From Neocallimastix lanati (nom. inval.) (taxonomy: Eukaryota > Neocallimastigomycota > Neocallimastigomycetes > Neocallimastigales > Neocallimastigaceae), in the NCBI GenBank assembly GCA_016946835.1, contig JACVTC010000063.1, forward strand, positions 874,001 to 938,000: 64,000 bases of DNA, written 5' to 3'. Below the pieces are notes generated by a model. That model searched no databases, was not told where the DNA came from, and saw only the letters and a program-made list of their open reading frames with translations. Made by a program: the position numbers and the translations under genes. This document shows, one piece after another, positions 8,756-20,083 of this stretch (positions are counted from its first letter, which is position 1; the number at the start of each line of letters is the position of its first letter).

Positions 8756-11485
8756 GAAAAATTAGTATGTATAGTAAGGAAAATACTTGAAGATGAAGAC
8801 ACAACTAATGAATTAAAGAAACATGAAGGTCTATCTCCGCAAGAGTATATCCATGATGAAAAATTTTTAGCAAGTCTTTGTAAAGATTACAGAGATGTAA
8901 TAGTAAAATTACTTGAAGAAAACTTGGACATTATAGCGACATCTTCTGAAGAATTAACCCCGTCAGACTTAGCACCTCATAAAATTAACTTGAAAGCGAA
9001 CGCAAAACCTGTTAAACAAAGATGTTACAGGGTAACCAAATTTAAATCTGATATTATTAAAGAAGAACTAATTAAACTTATTAAGAATAAGCTAGTTGTA
9101 CCATCTTATTCAGAATGGTCTTCATCTGTTGTTGTGGTCCCCAAGGCTAATGGAAAGTGGAGATTATGTGTGGACTACCGCAAGGTGAATGATCTAACCG
9201 AAAAAGACTCTTATGCCCTTCCATATATTGACGAGATATTTGACAGTCTAGATGGTGCCAAAATATTTACTACTATGGACCTATACTCAGGTTACCATCA
9301 AATCCTAATGGACGAAGAAAGTGTTGAAATAACCAGTTTTACAACCAAATTTGGCAACTACCAATTCAAAGTTATGCCTTTTGAATTAACTGGAGCTCCG
9401 GCTACCTTCCAACCGGAAATGAATAGAATTTTGTTTCCTTTAATCGGAAAATGTGTTTTCAACTTTATTGATGATATACTTATATATTCAAAAATTGTCG
9501 AAGAACATATCCAACACATAAAACAGGTATTAGCAATCTTCAAGGAACATAAATTAAAAATTAATATTGAAAAATGTCACTTTATGCAAACGGAAGTTGA
9601 AGTTCTTGGTCACAAGATTTCTACTAAGGGTCTTAATCCTCAAAATAGTAAAATCGAAGCAATTAAAGCCTGGAAAAAACCCACGAATATACATGAGTTA
9701 AGATCATTCTTAGGTGCTGTAGGATATTATAGGAACTTTATAAATGAATATGCTCAAACCTCAGCTCCTCTTTGTAAGCTATTAAGAAAAGGCGTAAAAT
9801 ATAAATGGAATAATGAACAAAAACAAAGTTTTACCAAATTAAAAGAAAAATTAATTAATGCCCCTATTTTAAAATATCCTGATTTCTCCAAAGAATTCAT
9901 TATTCGAACAGATGCATCATATGAAGGTATTGGTGGAGTTTTATTGCAGAAAGACGAATCGGAAATAGAACACCCGATTCATTTCATTAGCCGTAGCTTA
10001 ACCAAAGCAGAAAAGAATTATGGAATAACCGATTTGGAAGGAACGGCTTTATATTATTATATTACTAAATTAAAACCTTATATTATGGGAAGCCTCTTTA
10101 GAACCATAGTCTTTACAGATCATAAACCTCTACTGGGTTTATTTAATAATAAGGAACCGAATAATGCACGACAAACAAGATGGTGTTTGACTGCAAGTAT
10201 GCTAAAAGTGGATATTCGCTATGAGCAAGGTAAAAAGAATGTAGTAGCCGACGCTTTATCTAGAATGAAGAATGATAAAGAACAAAAGGTATTAGCTATA
10301 AAAACGAATAAAGATGATGAAAATGATTCACTTTCTAAAGTAATTAAAGAATTTATTGAAGAAAAATTTACAAAGATTGATGGTATAGATTATTTTATAG
10401 ATAGAAATAATTATAGAAAACTTGTTACCGAAACAAATGAAAAACTAAAATTAATTCTAGAAGCACATCATGTTGGCCATGAAGGTTATTATAAAACATA
10501 TCAAAGACTTAGAAAAAGTTACTACTGGAATGATATGGTCAACGATATAAAACGGATAATTTCAAAATGCGAAAAATGTCAGTTAAATCGCCCTCAGCCA
10601 TATCCAGAACCAACCGAAAACATTCCAACAGAAGTGGAAGGCCCTTTTACTCATCTTGGACTTGATATTATTGGTCCCTTAATAAAGACTGGTAATAAAA
10701 ACCAATATATCATTGTTGCGGTAGATTATTTCACTAAGTGGGTGGAGGCTGAACCTACTGAAAATATTACATCTAAGGACATCATTAAGTTTTTAATAAA
10801 TGTTTTCGCTAGACATGGAGTTCCTCAAGTCATTACAACGGATAATGGAGTTCAATTCACAGCGGATATGACTAAAATATTCCTGGACTTATATGATGTT
10901 TATGTAAAATTTACTACTACCTATCACCCAGAAAGTAACGGATTGGTTGAAAATAGGAATAAAGAAATTGGTAAATTATTGAGATTACTTGGTGAAGAAA
11001 ATAAAGACTGGGATGAGGTATTACCTTCAGCCTTGTGGGCCCTTAGAACTACAAAGAATTCTGTAACCAAACATTCTAGCTTCGAATTAGTTTATGGTCA
11101 TGAGGATCAACAGCCTTTCGACATTGCAGCTAGACCTACAAAAGGAGTGAATAAATCCTCGGATGAAATTCTTTTGGAAAAATTTATATCACATTATAGG
11201 TGGACCATGGAAGCAGCTGAAAATGTAAAGAACGCAAGTAAATATTGGGCCAATCGAAGGGAAGAAAAAAATAGCATGAAAAATTCCAAAAACATAAGAA
11301 TCGGTGATTTAGTTCTTGTTCGAAATTTTAGTCGTTCTAAATTAGAACCTTATTTTGTCGGTCCTTTAAAAGTAATAAAAAAACAATTTAATACCGTAAC
11401 ACTTACGGACCCAAATACTATGATTCAAATGAATCGTAATGTTCATTTGAAAAATATAGTAAAGTATAACTCAGCTATAGATTAG
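8756..11485 (+). CDS. Ty3/gypsy family 2 pol (RT, RNase H, integrase), start lost
   Basis: Open for 909 codons from the TAA at 8753-8755 to TAG at 11485. No ATG occurs in the first part, so it would need readthrough or a lost upstream start. Reverse transcriptase covers about 8990-9560 with FIDD at 9464-9475. RNase H starts near 9905 (TDASYEGIGG). The integrase zinc finger lies near 10460-10580 (HHVGHEG, CEKCQ). The DDE core shows LDIIGP near 10660, TTDNGVQF near 10840 and PESNGLVEN near 10930. The C-terminus has the GPLKVI module (GPF/Y type) and no chromodomain. RT, RNase H and integrase look intact although gag is not, so mobility would need help from another copy. Related fragments lie at 42 kb and 58-61 kb. 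Confidence 0.92.
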   Translation, partial: EKLVCIVRKILEDEDTTNELKKHEGLSPQEYIHDEKFLASLCKDYRDVIVKLLEENLDIIATSSEELTPSDLAPHKINLKANAKPVKQRCYRVTKFKSDIIKEELIKLIKNKLVVPSYSEWSSSVVVVPKANGKWRLCVDYRKVNDLTEKDSYALPYIDEIFDSLDGAKIFTTMDLYSGYHQILMDEESVEITSFTTKFGNYQFKVMPFELTGAPATFQPEMNRILFPLIGKCVFNFIDDILIYSKIVEEHIQHIKQVLAIFKEHKLKINIEKCHFMQTEVEVLGHKISTKGLNPQNSKIEAIKAWKKPTNIHELRSFLGAVGYYRNFINEYAQTSAPLCKLLRKGVKYKWNNEQKQSFTKLKEKLINAPILKYPDFSKEFIIRTDASYEGIGGVLLQKDESEIEHPIHFISRSLTKAEKNYGITDLEGTALYYYITKLKPYIMGSLFRTIVFTDHKPLLGLFNNKEPNNARQTRWCLTASMLKVDIRYEQGKKNVVADALSRMKNDKEQKVLAIKTNKDDENDSLSKVIKEFIEEKFTKIDGIDYFIDRNNYRKLVTETNEKLKLILEAHHVGHEGYYKTYQRLRKSYYWNDMVNDIKRIISKCEKCQLNRPQPYPEPTENIPTEVEGPFTHLGLDIIGPLIKTGNKNQYIIVAVDYFTKWVEAEPTENITSKDIIKFLINVFARHGVPQVITTDNGVQFTADMTKIFLDLYDVYVKFTTTYHPESNGLVENRNKEIGKLLRLLGEENKDWDEVLPSALWALRTTKNSVTKHSSFELVYGHEDQQPFDIAARPTKGVNKSSDEILLEKFISHYRWTMEAAENVKNASKYWANRREEKNSMKNSKNIRIGDLVLVRNFSRSKLEPYFVGPLKVIKKQFNTVTLTDPNTMIQMNRNVHLKNIVKYNSAID

Positions 11486-11493
11486 CTTGAGTC

Positions 11494-11860
11494 TTAGTGG
11501 GGGCATCTTGGTAAAGAATGAACATATAATGGAATATTAATTAGAATTTCAACTTATTTTAGAATCCATTATATCGTTCTTTACTTAATTTTACTTTACT
11601 ATATTTTCTATATTAAATTATTTTATAAATATATATATTTTTTTTTATATTTTTATTAAAAGTTTCTTAAATATTATCAATAATTCTATATTTTTATTAT
11701 TAATATCAATATCTATAATTTAGCCTTAAATTTTATTATTTTATTAAAGTGTTTATTATCAATATTAATATTTTATTTTTATTTTCAAATATATTATTAT
11801 ATTATTATTATATTGTATCAATATTAAAATTGTATTCTTTTTAGTATTTTATTTTATTTT
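11494..11860 (+). repeat. Polypurine tract and first part of the gypsy family 2 3' LTR
   Basis: The purine tract AGTGGGGG at 11496-11503 follows the pol stop. A likely LTR start TGGTAAAGAATG lies at 11509. An imperfect inverted repeat joins GTAAAGAA (11511) to TTCTTTAC (11577-11584), with TATAATGGA/TCCATTATA inside it. The sequence is cut at 11860 by the copia insertion and appears to resume at 19589. Confidence 0.65.
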
Positions 11861-12147
11861 TGTTAATAAACACACAATTAAGAGACACACAATATTAAGA
11901 TAATATTATAATTATGTTTAAGTAAAGATGTTTTATATTCTTTATTATATATTAATATTTATTATTATAAATATATATAATTAAGTATGTATGATTGTAT
12001 ATATATATATTAAGGTTTTTATTGTTAAAGAGAAAAAAAAAATTAGGATTATTATTTAAGCACGTTTTATAGTATTTCGAGTATTTTGTATTTGTAAAAT
12101 ATTGGATAATCATAGATTAAATTTTATATTAAAATATATTTTTAACA
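11861..12147 (-). repeat. Copia 3' LTR
   Basis: 287 bp, TGTTA...TAACA. It matches 19297-19588 apart from small indels in AT repeats. It is preceded on the minus strand by the purine tract. Confidence 0.93.
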
Positions 12148-12312
12148 TTCACCCTAAAATCTAGCTTCAAAAAAAAAACTTAATACAAAGAAAAAAAAAA
12201 AAGAAGGTAGATTTTGAAAAATTATACTACTTTTAATTTGATTTGGAGAGCTTTCTAAAAAAAAAAACTTATTATATATAAGAAAAAAAAAGATAGCACA
12301 TTTTACACTATA

Positions 12313-15300
12313 TTATTCAATTTTAGTAAGAAGGGAAATTCTAAATTTATCCATTAAAGTATTGTTTAAGTATTTCGTGAATCCGTCGGCTAAATTTTCT
12401 TTAGTGTTTATGTAATTCAATTTGATTAATCCTTTATTAATAAGATCTCTAATATGATGATACCGAATATCAATGTGTTTTGACTTGGGATTAATTGACT
12501 GATTCTCACTATTATATATTGTTGCTTTATTGTCGACGAAAATTTTTACATTATTAATTTTTATTCCAAGTTCGTTTATGTAAAGATTTAATAAAATCTT
12601 TAATAATTAATTATTACATAATTAATTAATGTAATAAAATTACATAAATTTATGATTTACGTATATGAAAATTAATTATAAATTTATGTAAACTTTTCAT
12701 AAAGGAAAAATTATTATTTAAATAATTTTGGATAATAACTTAAATCTAAATAATTTATTTAAGTTAGTTAATTTAGTTTAGTTTATTTAAAATAGTTATT
12801 CTATTTAACTTAGTTAATTTAGTTTAGTTAGTTTAAAATACTTTAAAATTAATTTCGGAATAGTTTTAAATAGTTAAAATTAGTTTAAATAGTTTACAAA
12901 AATAGTTTTGAATTGTAAATATATAAACATTAGTATTAATAATATTTATATAATAAATATATAATAAATGAGTTGTTATTGAATTTAATTATTATTGTAA
13001 ATAAGTTGAAAGTTTATTAAATTAATTATTGTTTAGTTTAGTTAATTATTATTTAATAAAATTATTAATAAATATTTTGTTTATAAATAAATAGTAATAT
13101 ATGTAAATTAGATAGAAATAATATATTATAATGTAATAATGAAAAAATATAAATACATGTAAATTTCTATAATTAAATCGATGTATTAGTTATTGACTAT
13201 ATGATAGTTAATAACAAAAAGAGATTTAATTTTTTTTAATTAATAAAGATTATTTTATTTAAAAAAAACGAATTTTTATTACGTGTTTTTTTTTTATTTT
13301 GGTGTTAAAATTTGTTATTTGTAATCTGTTTCTGATAGAACTCTTTACAGTTTAATAAATTCTTATACCATAGTGAATGCTTTGCGCATTCGCTCAAACT
13401 ATAATACTCAGCTTCGGCCGTTGAGGTAGAAACGCAATGTTGCAACTTCGAGAACCAACTGGTTGGCGTTCTTCCCATCATCATCAGGAATCCTGAAGTG
13501 GATTTTCTTGTGATTGAGTCTCCAGCGAAATCTGCGTCGACATAAACCTTAAGGTTAATACCTTTTTCAATTTTTATACCATAGATTTTTGTGTACATTA
13601 AGTATCTGAATATTTTAAGAACATTATTCCAATCCTTTAAGTTAGAGTTATTGGATTTTCTTGCTGCTCTGCTCACAGCAAATAGGATATCAGGTCGGGT
13701 ACAAATAGCAAGATACAACAGGTTCCCAATGGCACTTCGGTATTTCGTTTCATTAAATTTTATGTATTTCAATTTATTATTTTCCACTGGTATTAAATTT
13801 TTCGATGGTGTAAGTTTATTAATTTCATATTTGAATAATATATCGTTAATATATCTTATTTGATGTAAAATATAGCCATTTCTGATCTTATTAAATTTAA
13901 TTCCTATAACGAATTCTACATTACCTATATCTTTAATATTAAATTTTCTTTTTATTGAATCTTTTACAATTTTGATTTCATGATCTGTTCCCGCAATTAA
14001 TATATCATCTACGTATACCGACAAAATGCATATTATTTTATTATTCCTATCTGTCTTAATATAAACGCAAGGTTCACTCTTAGCTCTTCTAAAATTTAAT
14101 TTAAGAAGCTCATTATTCAATTTTTCGTTCCATTCTTTTCCAGCTTGCTTTAAGCCATAAAGGGCTTTTTTAAGCTTCCAAAAACATTTATTGAATGAGT
14201 GATGACCTTCGGGAGATTTCATATATATATATCTTCTTTTAAATCTGCATTAAGGTATGCAGAGTTAATGTCTATTTGTTCGATATTAAAATTATGCTGA
14301 ACAGCTATTGCTGTGATAATCCTTATTGTATCTTGTTTTAAAGTTGGAGCAAACGTTTCCTTGAAATCAATTCCATACTGCTGCGTATAACCTTTCGCAA
14401 CTAATCTTGCTTTTCTTTTTATTATATTACCGTTTGAGTCTCTTTTATATTTAAATACCCAACGTGATGATATAACGTTAGATCCTTCTGGAACTGAATT
14501 TACAATCTGAAAAACATTTAGTTTTTCCATATTTTTTAATTCTTCATTTACGGCTTCCATCCATTGCTCTTTATCTTTAAGGTTAAATATATCTTTAAAG
14601 TTATATGGTTCTCTGTATATATTGTTTTCTTCATTTAATTTTGAAATATTCTTATCACTATATTTTATTCTTTTGTTTGATGTTTTTGCTTCATAATTAA
14701 TGTTTCTTTTATTTATATTATTTTTTGTTGTATTGTGTTGATAGTGGGATATTTCAATTTTATTGTTATTAGTATTGTTTAATTTATTTACGTAATTAAT
14801 TGTACTTTCCATATTAGATTCTTCAGTTGTATTTTTATTAGGAATATTATTTTTATTAAGATTATTGGTAATATTATTGTCATTAAATTCATTATTTCTA
14901 TAGTTTCTTGTATTAGTGTTGTAAATATTGTTGTTGTTTAATTTATTATTATTATTGATTGATGAATCTTGATATAGATATTACTTTGATTATTAGTGTT
15001 ATTTTTATTGTTATTATTGAAAGTATTATTACTAGTATTGTTAATGTTGTTTTCATTATTGATGTTGATATTATTTGAAGTAATGTTGTCATTTTCTGAA
15101 TTATTATTATCTTCTGGATTATCATTTTTATTTTGTTTTTGTTTTTTATAAGTTTTATGTTTATTTTTTTTCTTAAAATATTGCTATTATATTGTGAATC
15201 GTTAATATTATTATAGTTGTTTTGATAGTTGTGATTGTTGTTGTATTTTTGATAATTATAATTGTTATAATTATTGTTTGAAAAATTTTTGACTGAGTAA

Positions 15301-17789
15301 TCATTCACCCTGAATTCGTTATTGGAATTATAGTTTAGTAAGACTGAATTTCCAGGATCGTTTTCAAAAAATTGGACAGTTCGAGATAGCACGATTTTAT
15401 TGTTGGTTAAATCAAGGATTTTATAAGATGATGGGTTATTGCAATATCCTAAGAAAATTCCAGGATGTGAATTATTATCAAATTTGGATCGTAGTTCTTT
15501 TGGTATAAAGAAAAATACTCTGCATCCAAAAACTCTAAATATGCTGTAATCAACAGGTTTATTATATAGAGTCTCAAATGGTACTTTATTGTTTATACCC
15601 TGATGGGGTAAACGATTGTGAATATAATTTACTGTATCGACAGCAAATTCCCAAAAATTATGAGAAAGTTTTGATTCATTTAGTAGAGCTTTTGCGGAAG
15701 ATATAAGTATGCCGTTGAATCGTTCAGCTTTCCCGTTTTGAGCTGGGTTATATGGTATAGTGTATTGATGTATTATACCATTATTTTGACAGAATATTTT
15801 GAAATTTTTATTAAAAAATTCCCTTCCATTATCTGATCGAATATTTTTGATTTTAATGTTGAATGTGTTTAAAACTTCTTTGTACCAAATAATGAATTTA
15901 TTAAATGTTTCATTTTTATGTTGTAGGAATAAGACCCAGCCATATCTAGAAAAGTCATCCAGGATTGTGAGGAAGTATATATTCTTATTTAAGGATGGCA
16001 ATACAGGGCCCACTAAATCAAGATGTATAAGTTCGAAAATGTGTTTTGTTTTATTAATTGATCTTTTGAAAGGTTTGTTCCTTAATTTTGAATTGGAACA
16101 TATTTGACATTTGTGATTTGTATTTGTATTAGTATTTTTTAAATTATCTTTTATTTTAGTAATGTCGAAATGACTCAGGCGTCTATGCCAAAGATCAAAA
16201 TCTTGTTTATTGTTGATATGTGTTGAATTAATTTCATTTAAATTTTCGAAATTATTGTTCTTATGAAAAATGGATGGTGCTTTTGATAAATATATTTTAA
16301 ATATATTTTTATTGTCTGCTGCTGATTGATATATTCTATTACCTTTGTCGTCATAGATGATTGCGATTTGTGAGTTTTTATAGTTATTGAAAACAATTTT
16401 ATAATTTTGTGTTATTAATTGATTGATTGATATTAAATTTTTCTTGATAAATTTAGAATAATGGACGTTCTTTAAAATAAATTTATGATTGTTTATATAT
16501 GCGTTGGAATCACCAATGTAGTTAGCATATGTTTCCTTTCCATTGGCAAGAGATATTTTTATTTTTTCTTTTCTGATGTTTGATAATATATTAATGTTAT
16601 TTATTACATTAATTGAGGCACCGGAATCCAGAATCCATTGTGTAATATTATTATTGTTGCTTCTTATATCAATTTTTGTTGGCTTGTTAATCTCTAAACT
16701 GTTTAATTCAAAACAGTTGTCTGAGTTATAATCTCTTGAGAAGTCTTCTTGGTAGTTTTCATTATAATCCTTTTTATCGTTTAATAGATATGCATAACCT
16801 TCTCTTGGTTTTTCTTTGTTGAATTTTTTTGTATTACCTTTTCTTTTATGTTGTTTGTTGTTTCTTTTGTTTTTATTGAATTTGTTTTTTAAGCATTCTT
16901 TTCGGTAGTGTCCGAACTTTCCACAAAGGTAGCATTTTCCATTTTTTCTTTTCTTGTATTTTATTTTCTTAGGTTTAGAGATTTTTCGTCCATTTTCTAA
17001 ACTAAATATATTCTTCGAATTTTGTTCGATTAAAGCTGTTTCCCTGATATTGGAGAAAACAATATCTGGTATTATCCTTTTGACATAGTCGCAGCATTTT
17101 GTCCAATTATTATTGTATTGGAAAGCATTGATGAATCTAATGTTTTCAGGGAGAGCTCGATTTAAAATACCGACCTTAACATTGTCATTAATATCGGAGT
17201 CTATTCTTTCCAATTCATCCAGGAGATTTTGTAAGACAGCTAAGAAAATATGGACATCATCTTCTAAATTATATTTCAATTTATTGATTTTGTCTTTTAG
17301 TACCATTTTTCTTTGTTCATGTCCTATGGTAAAAGACTTGTTAAGTAGTTCCCATAATTGGAAGGCCGTTTTGCTTTGACTTTCCAATATTTTCTTGGTG
17401 TTCTCACCAAGATTATTTGTTATGATCCTTTTTACTAATATGTCATTTTTAATATCTTTTTCGCTTGTTCCGATTTCGTACACAAGGGAATTATCGAATT
17501 TATCAATCGTATATTTTTCAATGCTTTCTGTTATATCTCTCCTTCTTATCTTTTTCACTTTTTCATGACTTATGTAGTCATCGAGGTTATTAATACAAAG
17601 GAGATAAAGGATATTTGTTTTCCAGTTAGCAAAGTTATCTGTTGTCAATTCCGTAATATGGTTAAAGTTTTCACTGTAGTTAAAAGTGAATCCCTTTTGT
17701 GTGGGTTCATATTCACTGATGTTTATTATTTGGTCTTGGGTAGAATTGATACTATTTCTAGAATTACTTCTTAAGTTATTTCTGCTCAT
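12313..17789 (-). pseudogene. Copia gag-pol, frameshifted and interrupted
   Basis: It starts at ATG 17789. Gag covers about residues 1-280 with a CCHC knuckle at 286-299 (CYLCGKFGHYRKEC). Protease DSGA lies at about 388. Integrase has HxxxH-type zinc binding (HRRLSH) near 533 and a DDE core with LDLVGP, RSDNG and NGKAERFNG near 586-690. After an Asn-rich linker there are frameshifts at about 15168 (an A8 run) and about 14950. The next block (14812-14219) carries the RT N-terminus (AKGYTQQYGIDF). An extra AT dinucleotide near 14222 shifts the frame again. The frame resumes at 14222 with YVDDILIAG and RNase H (VDADFAGD). RNase H is split by the solo LTR at 12579-13349 and finishes at 12313 (ending ISLLTKIE). 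The order protease, integrase, RT, RNase H is diagnostic of copia. Confidence 0.93.
12579..13349 (-). mobile_element. Solo LTR nested in copia RNase H
   Basis: 771 bp with inverted ends TGTAAAGA/TCTTTACA, flanked by a perfect 5-bp duplication GTTTA (12574-12578 and 13350-13354). Conceptual removal with one duplication joins the two RNase H halves in frame. It carries no coding capacity of its own. A shorter copy lies at 5229-5740 in the opposite orientation. The apparent stop of the copia frame at 13305 lies within this insert. Confidence 0.9.
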
Positions 17790-18580
17790 GTTAGTTTAAT
17801 TCCGAAAAAAAAATGTTATTATGAATTATAATTGCTTATTAATTATTTTATTACTTTCTTTAAATAATTTTGAAGAGTAAAAAAAATATAATTTGAGTTT
17901 ATTTATATTTCTAAAAAGTACTATTTGAATTCATAAAATATCAATTTTGCTTTAAAAAAAATATTGGTTATTATTTTTAGAAACATGATTTATTTCAATA
18001 TTTTGTTTGGTTGATGATTTATTAAATTAATATATATAATTGGAACGTTAAGAAAATTTTTATTTATATATGAAGTGATTAATCAGATGACATCTGTATA
18101 TTTTGTTTATATTAAACATGATCAATATATTATAAATAAATTAATATTAATAAAATTGTATTGTCGTTATTATTTTATTAATATTTTCTTTGTTATAGTA
18201 TTGATCATTTGTTTATTTTAATTATGAAAAAATAGTTATTTGATTGTCATGTTTATATTTTATTATTATTGTTAGTTTATATTAAAAAATCTAACTATTG
18301 GTGAGTTGTTTATAAAAATATTATAAATATTTTATTATGATATTTGTTTATATTAAAAGTGATTTATTTATTTTGTGATTTGACCAATTTTATATTATTA
18401 TTTATTTATTGTATAACCTTTAATTTGAATTATGTTTATTTATATTTTAACTTATTGTATTTTGTAGATTTAGTATTATTGACGTTTTATTTATTATTAT
18501 TTTTATATGAATGTCTGACATTATAATTTTAAAATTAGTTTATAGAAAAGAAATTGACTTTATTATTATATTTTTTTAGT
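17790..18580 (-). other. Copia leader, part next to gag
   Basis: AT-rich non-coding sequence between the gag ATG and the hairpin array. I see no conserved frame in it. Confidence 0.5.
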
Positions 18581-18960
18581 ATTCAGCTTATATACTTTAT
18601 AGCTGACTTAATTTTAATTAATTTATTATAAATTACATGGCTGACCTTTTAAATAATTTATTGATATTCAGCTCATGTCTTTGATAGCTGACTTTTTATT
18701 CAGCTTATGAATTAAATAGCTGACTTAATTAATAATTGTGCTCAGCCTATGTATTTGATGGCTGACTTTTATTTTTATTCAGCTTATAAATTAAATAGCT
18801 GACTTTATTTAGTTATAGTACTCAGTTTATACTTTTGATAGCTGACATCTTATCTTCTTATTCAGCTTATAGCTTAAATAGCTGACTCTATTGATTATAG
18901 TATTCAGCTTATATTTTTGATAGCTGACTCTTTTTTTTATCTTTTATTCAGCTTATAAGT
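18581..18960 (-). promoter_or_regulatory. Tandem hairpin array in the copia leader
   Basis: About eight complete and two half units, each TTCAGCT-(A/T-rich 12-14 nt)-AGCTGAC, spaced 25-60 bp. Loops and spacers vary while the stems persist. One unit changes CAGCT/AGCTG to CAGCC/GGCTG on both arms. Another has CAGTT opposite AGCTG, which stays paired by wobble. It lies inside the 1.5-kb leader between the primer site and gag. Its function is unknown; packaging, dimerisation or translation control are candidates. Confidence 0.75.
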
Positions 18961-19261
18961 TTTTTGATTTTACTGTCAATTTCTATTTAAACTTTTAAAA
19001 CTATAATTTAATTTTATTTTTGATTAATCGGCTCCTTATATTATCATATTATTTTAATAACTCGTATGAAATTATTTTTTTAATGTTTTTGTTTAGAATT
19101 GGATATTTTGTTGAATTATTATTATTTTATATATTATTATTAATTTTATTTTATTTATTATTATTTAAAATAAATGAAAAAAAATAAATTAGTATGAATT
19201 TATATTTATTTGTCTTAAATAAGTATATATATTACTGTAGCTATTAATACTTAACTTTCAT

Positions 19262-19296
19262 TCTATCTCAATCGGTTGAGATTGAGACTCTTAATC
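19262..19296 (-). promoter_or_regulatory. Copia primer-binding site: 5'-half tRNA-Lys(CUU)
   Basis: Directly next to the 5' LTR. On the plus strand this region reads like the 5' half of eukaryotic tRNA-Lys(CUU): the D-arm CTCAATCGGTTGAG followed by TGAGACTCTTAATC, which contains the anticodon CTT. It ends at about tRNA position 39-40, where the LTR begins. Drosophila copia is known to use a half-molecule of initiator tRNA-Met in this way. Here a lysine tRNA half is inferred. Confidence 0.8.
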
Positions 19297-19588
19297 TGTT
19301 AATAAACACACAATTAAGAGACACACAATATTAAGATAATATTATAATTATGTTTAAGTAAAGATGTTTTATATTCTTTATTAATATTTATTATTATAAA
19401 TATATATAATTAAGTATGTATGATTATGTATGATTGTATATATATATATTAAGGTTTTTATTGTTAAAGAGAAAAAAAAAAAATTAGGATTATTATTTAA
19501 GCACGTTTTATAGTATTTCGAGTATTTTGTATTTGTAAAATATTGGATAATCATAGATTAAATTTTATATTAAAATATATTTTTAACA
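19297..19588 (-). repeat. Copia 5' LTR
   Basis: 292 bp, TGTTA...TAACA, paired with 11861-12147. The promoter of the element should lie here, since it is the 5' LTR for the minus-strand element. Confidence 0.93.
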
Positions 19589-20083
19589 ATTTTTAAATTG
19601 ATTATTTTTATTCCCCACAAATAAAATCAAATCTTAATTGATTAATAATAAATATTAAATATATTATAGTTTTTAAATTTATTTTATATAAAATATAAGA
19701 ATATTATATTAACATTCTTGATTAAAATAACTTTATTTTTCTGTAAAATCTTTTTAAATTTTGTTTGTTTCTTTGGGTATATATTAAATAATTTAGTTTT
19801 AGTATATGAAAAATAATATAAAATTATATAAACAATATTTATTAAAATAAAAATACTTATGAATTAGTTTATTTAAATTAATATAAAATTTTAAGTAATT
19901 AGTAATAGTAAATTATTTTTTTTTAAATATGATAATAAAATGTAGAAAGGCTTTACTTATTTATTTTTTTTTTCAAAAAGTATAAATAAGTGATATTTTT
20001 CAATAATTAAAATGTAGACAGAAAAATATTAAAAATAAATAATTAAATAAAAATTCTAATAAAACCCGAACCATAGCATTCGT
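19589..20083 (+). repeat. Rest of the gypsy family 2 LTR, with direct repeat copy 2
   Basis: It continues from the copia target duplication. Positions 19896-20081 are nearly identical to 5741-5922. The sharp end near ccatagc suggests an LTR boundary. Confidence 0.6.

Larger units (their letters stand above)
11861..19588 (-). mobile_element. Full-length Ty1/copia element with both LTRs
   Basis: The LTRs at 11861-12147 and 19297-19588 are near-identical direct repeats with TGTTA...TAACA ends. They are flanked by the target duplication ATTTT (11856-11860 and 19589-19593). The internal region on the minus strand has a primer site next to the 5' LTR, a 1.5-kb leader, gag-pol, and a purine tract (TTTTAGGGTGAA) against the 3' LTR. 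Coding frames are broken by three frameshifts and a nested solo LTR, so this copy is dead, yet LTR similarity suggests a fairly recent insertion. Confidence 0.93.

Noticed and set aside
19262-19296. A tRNA-Lys gene
   Set aside because: Only the 5' half is present and it stops exactly at the LTR, so a primer-binding site explains it better.
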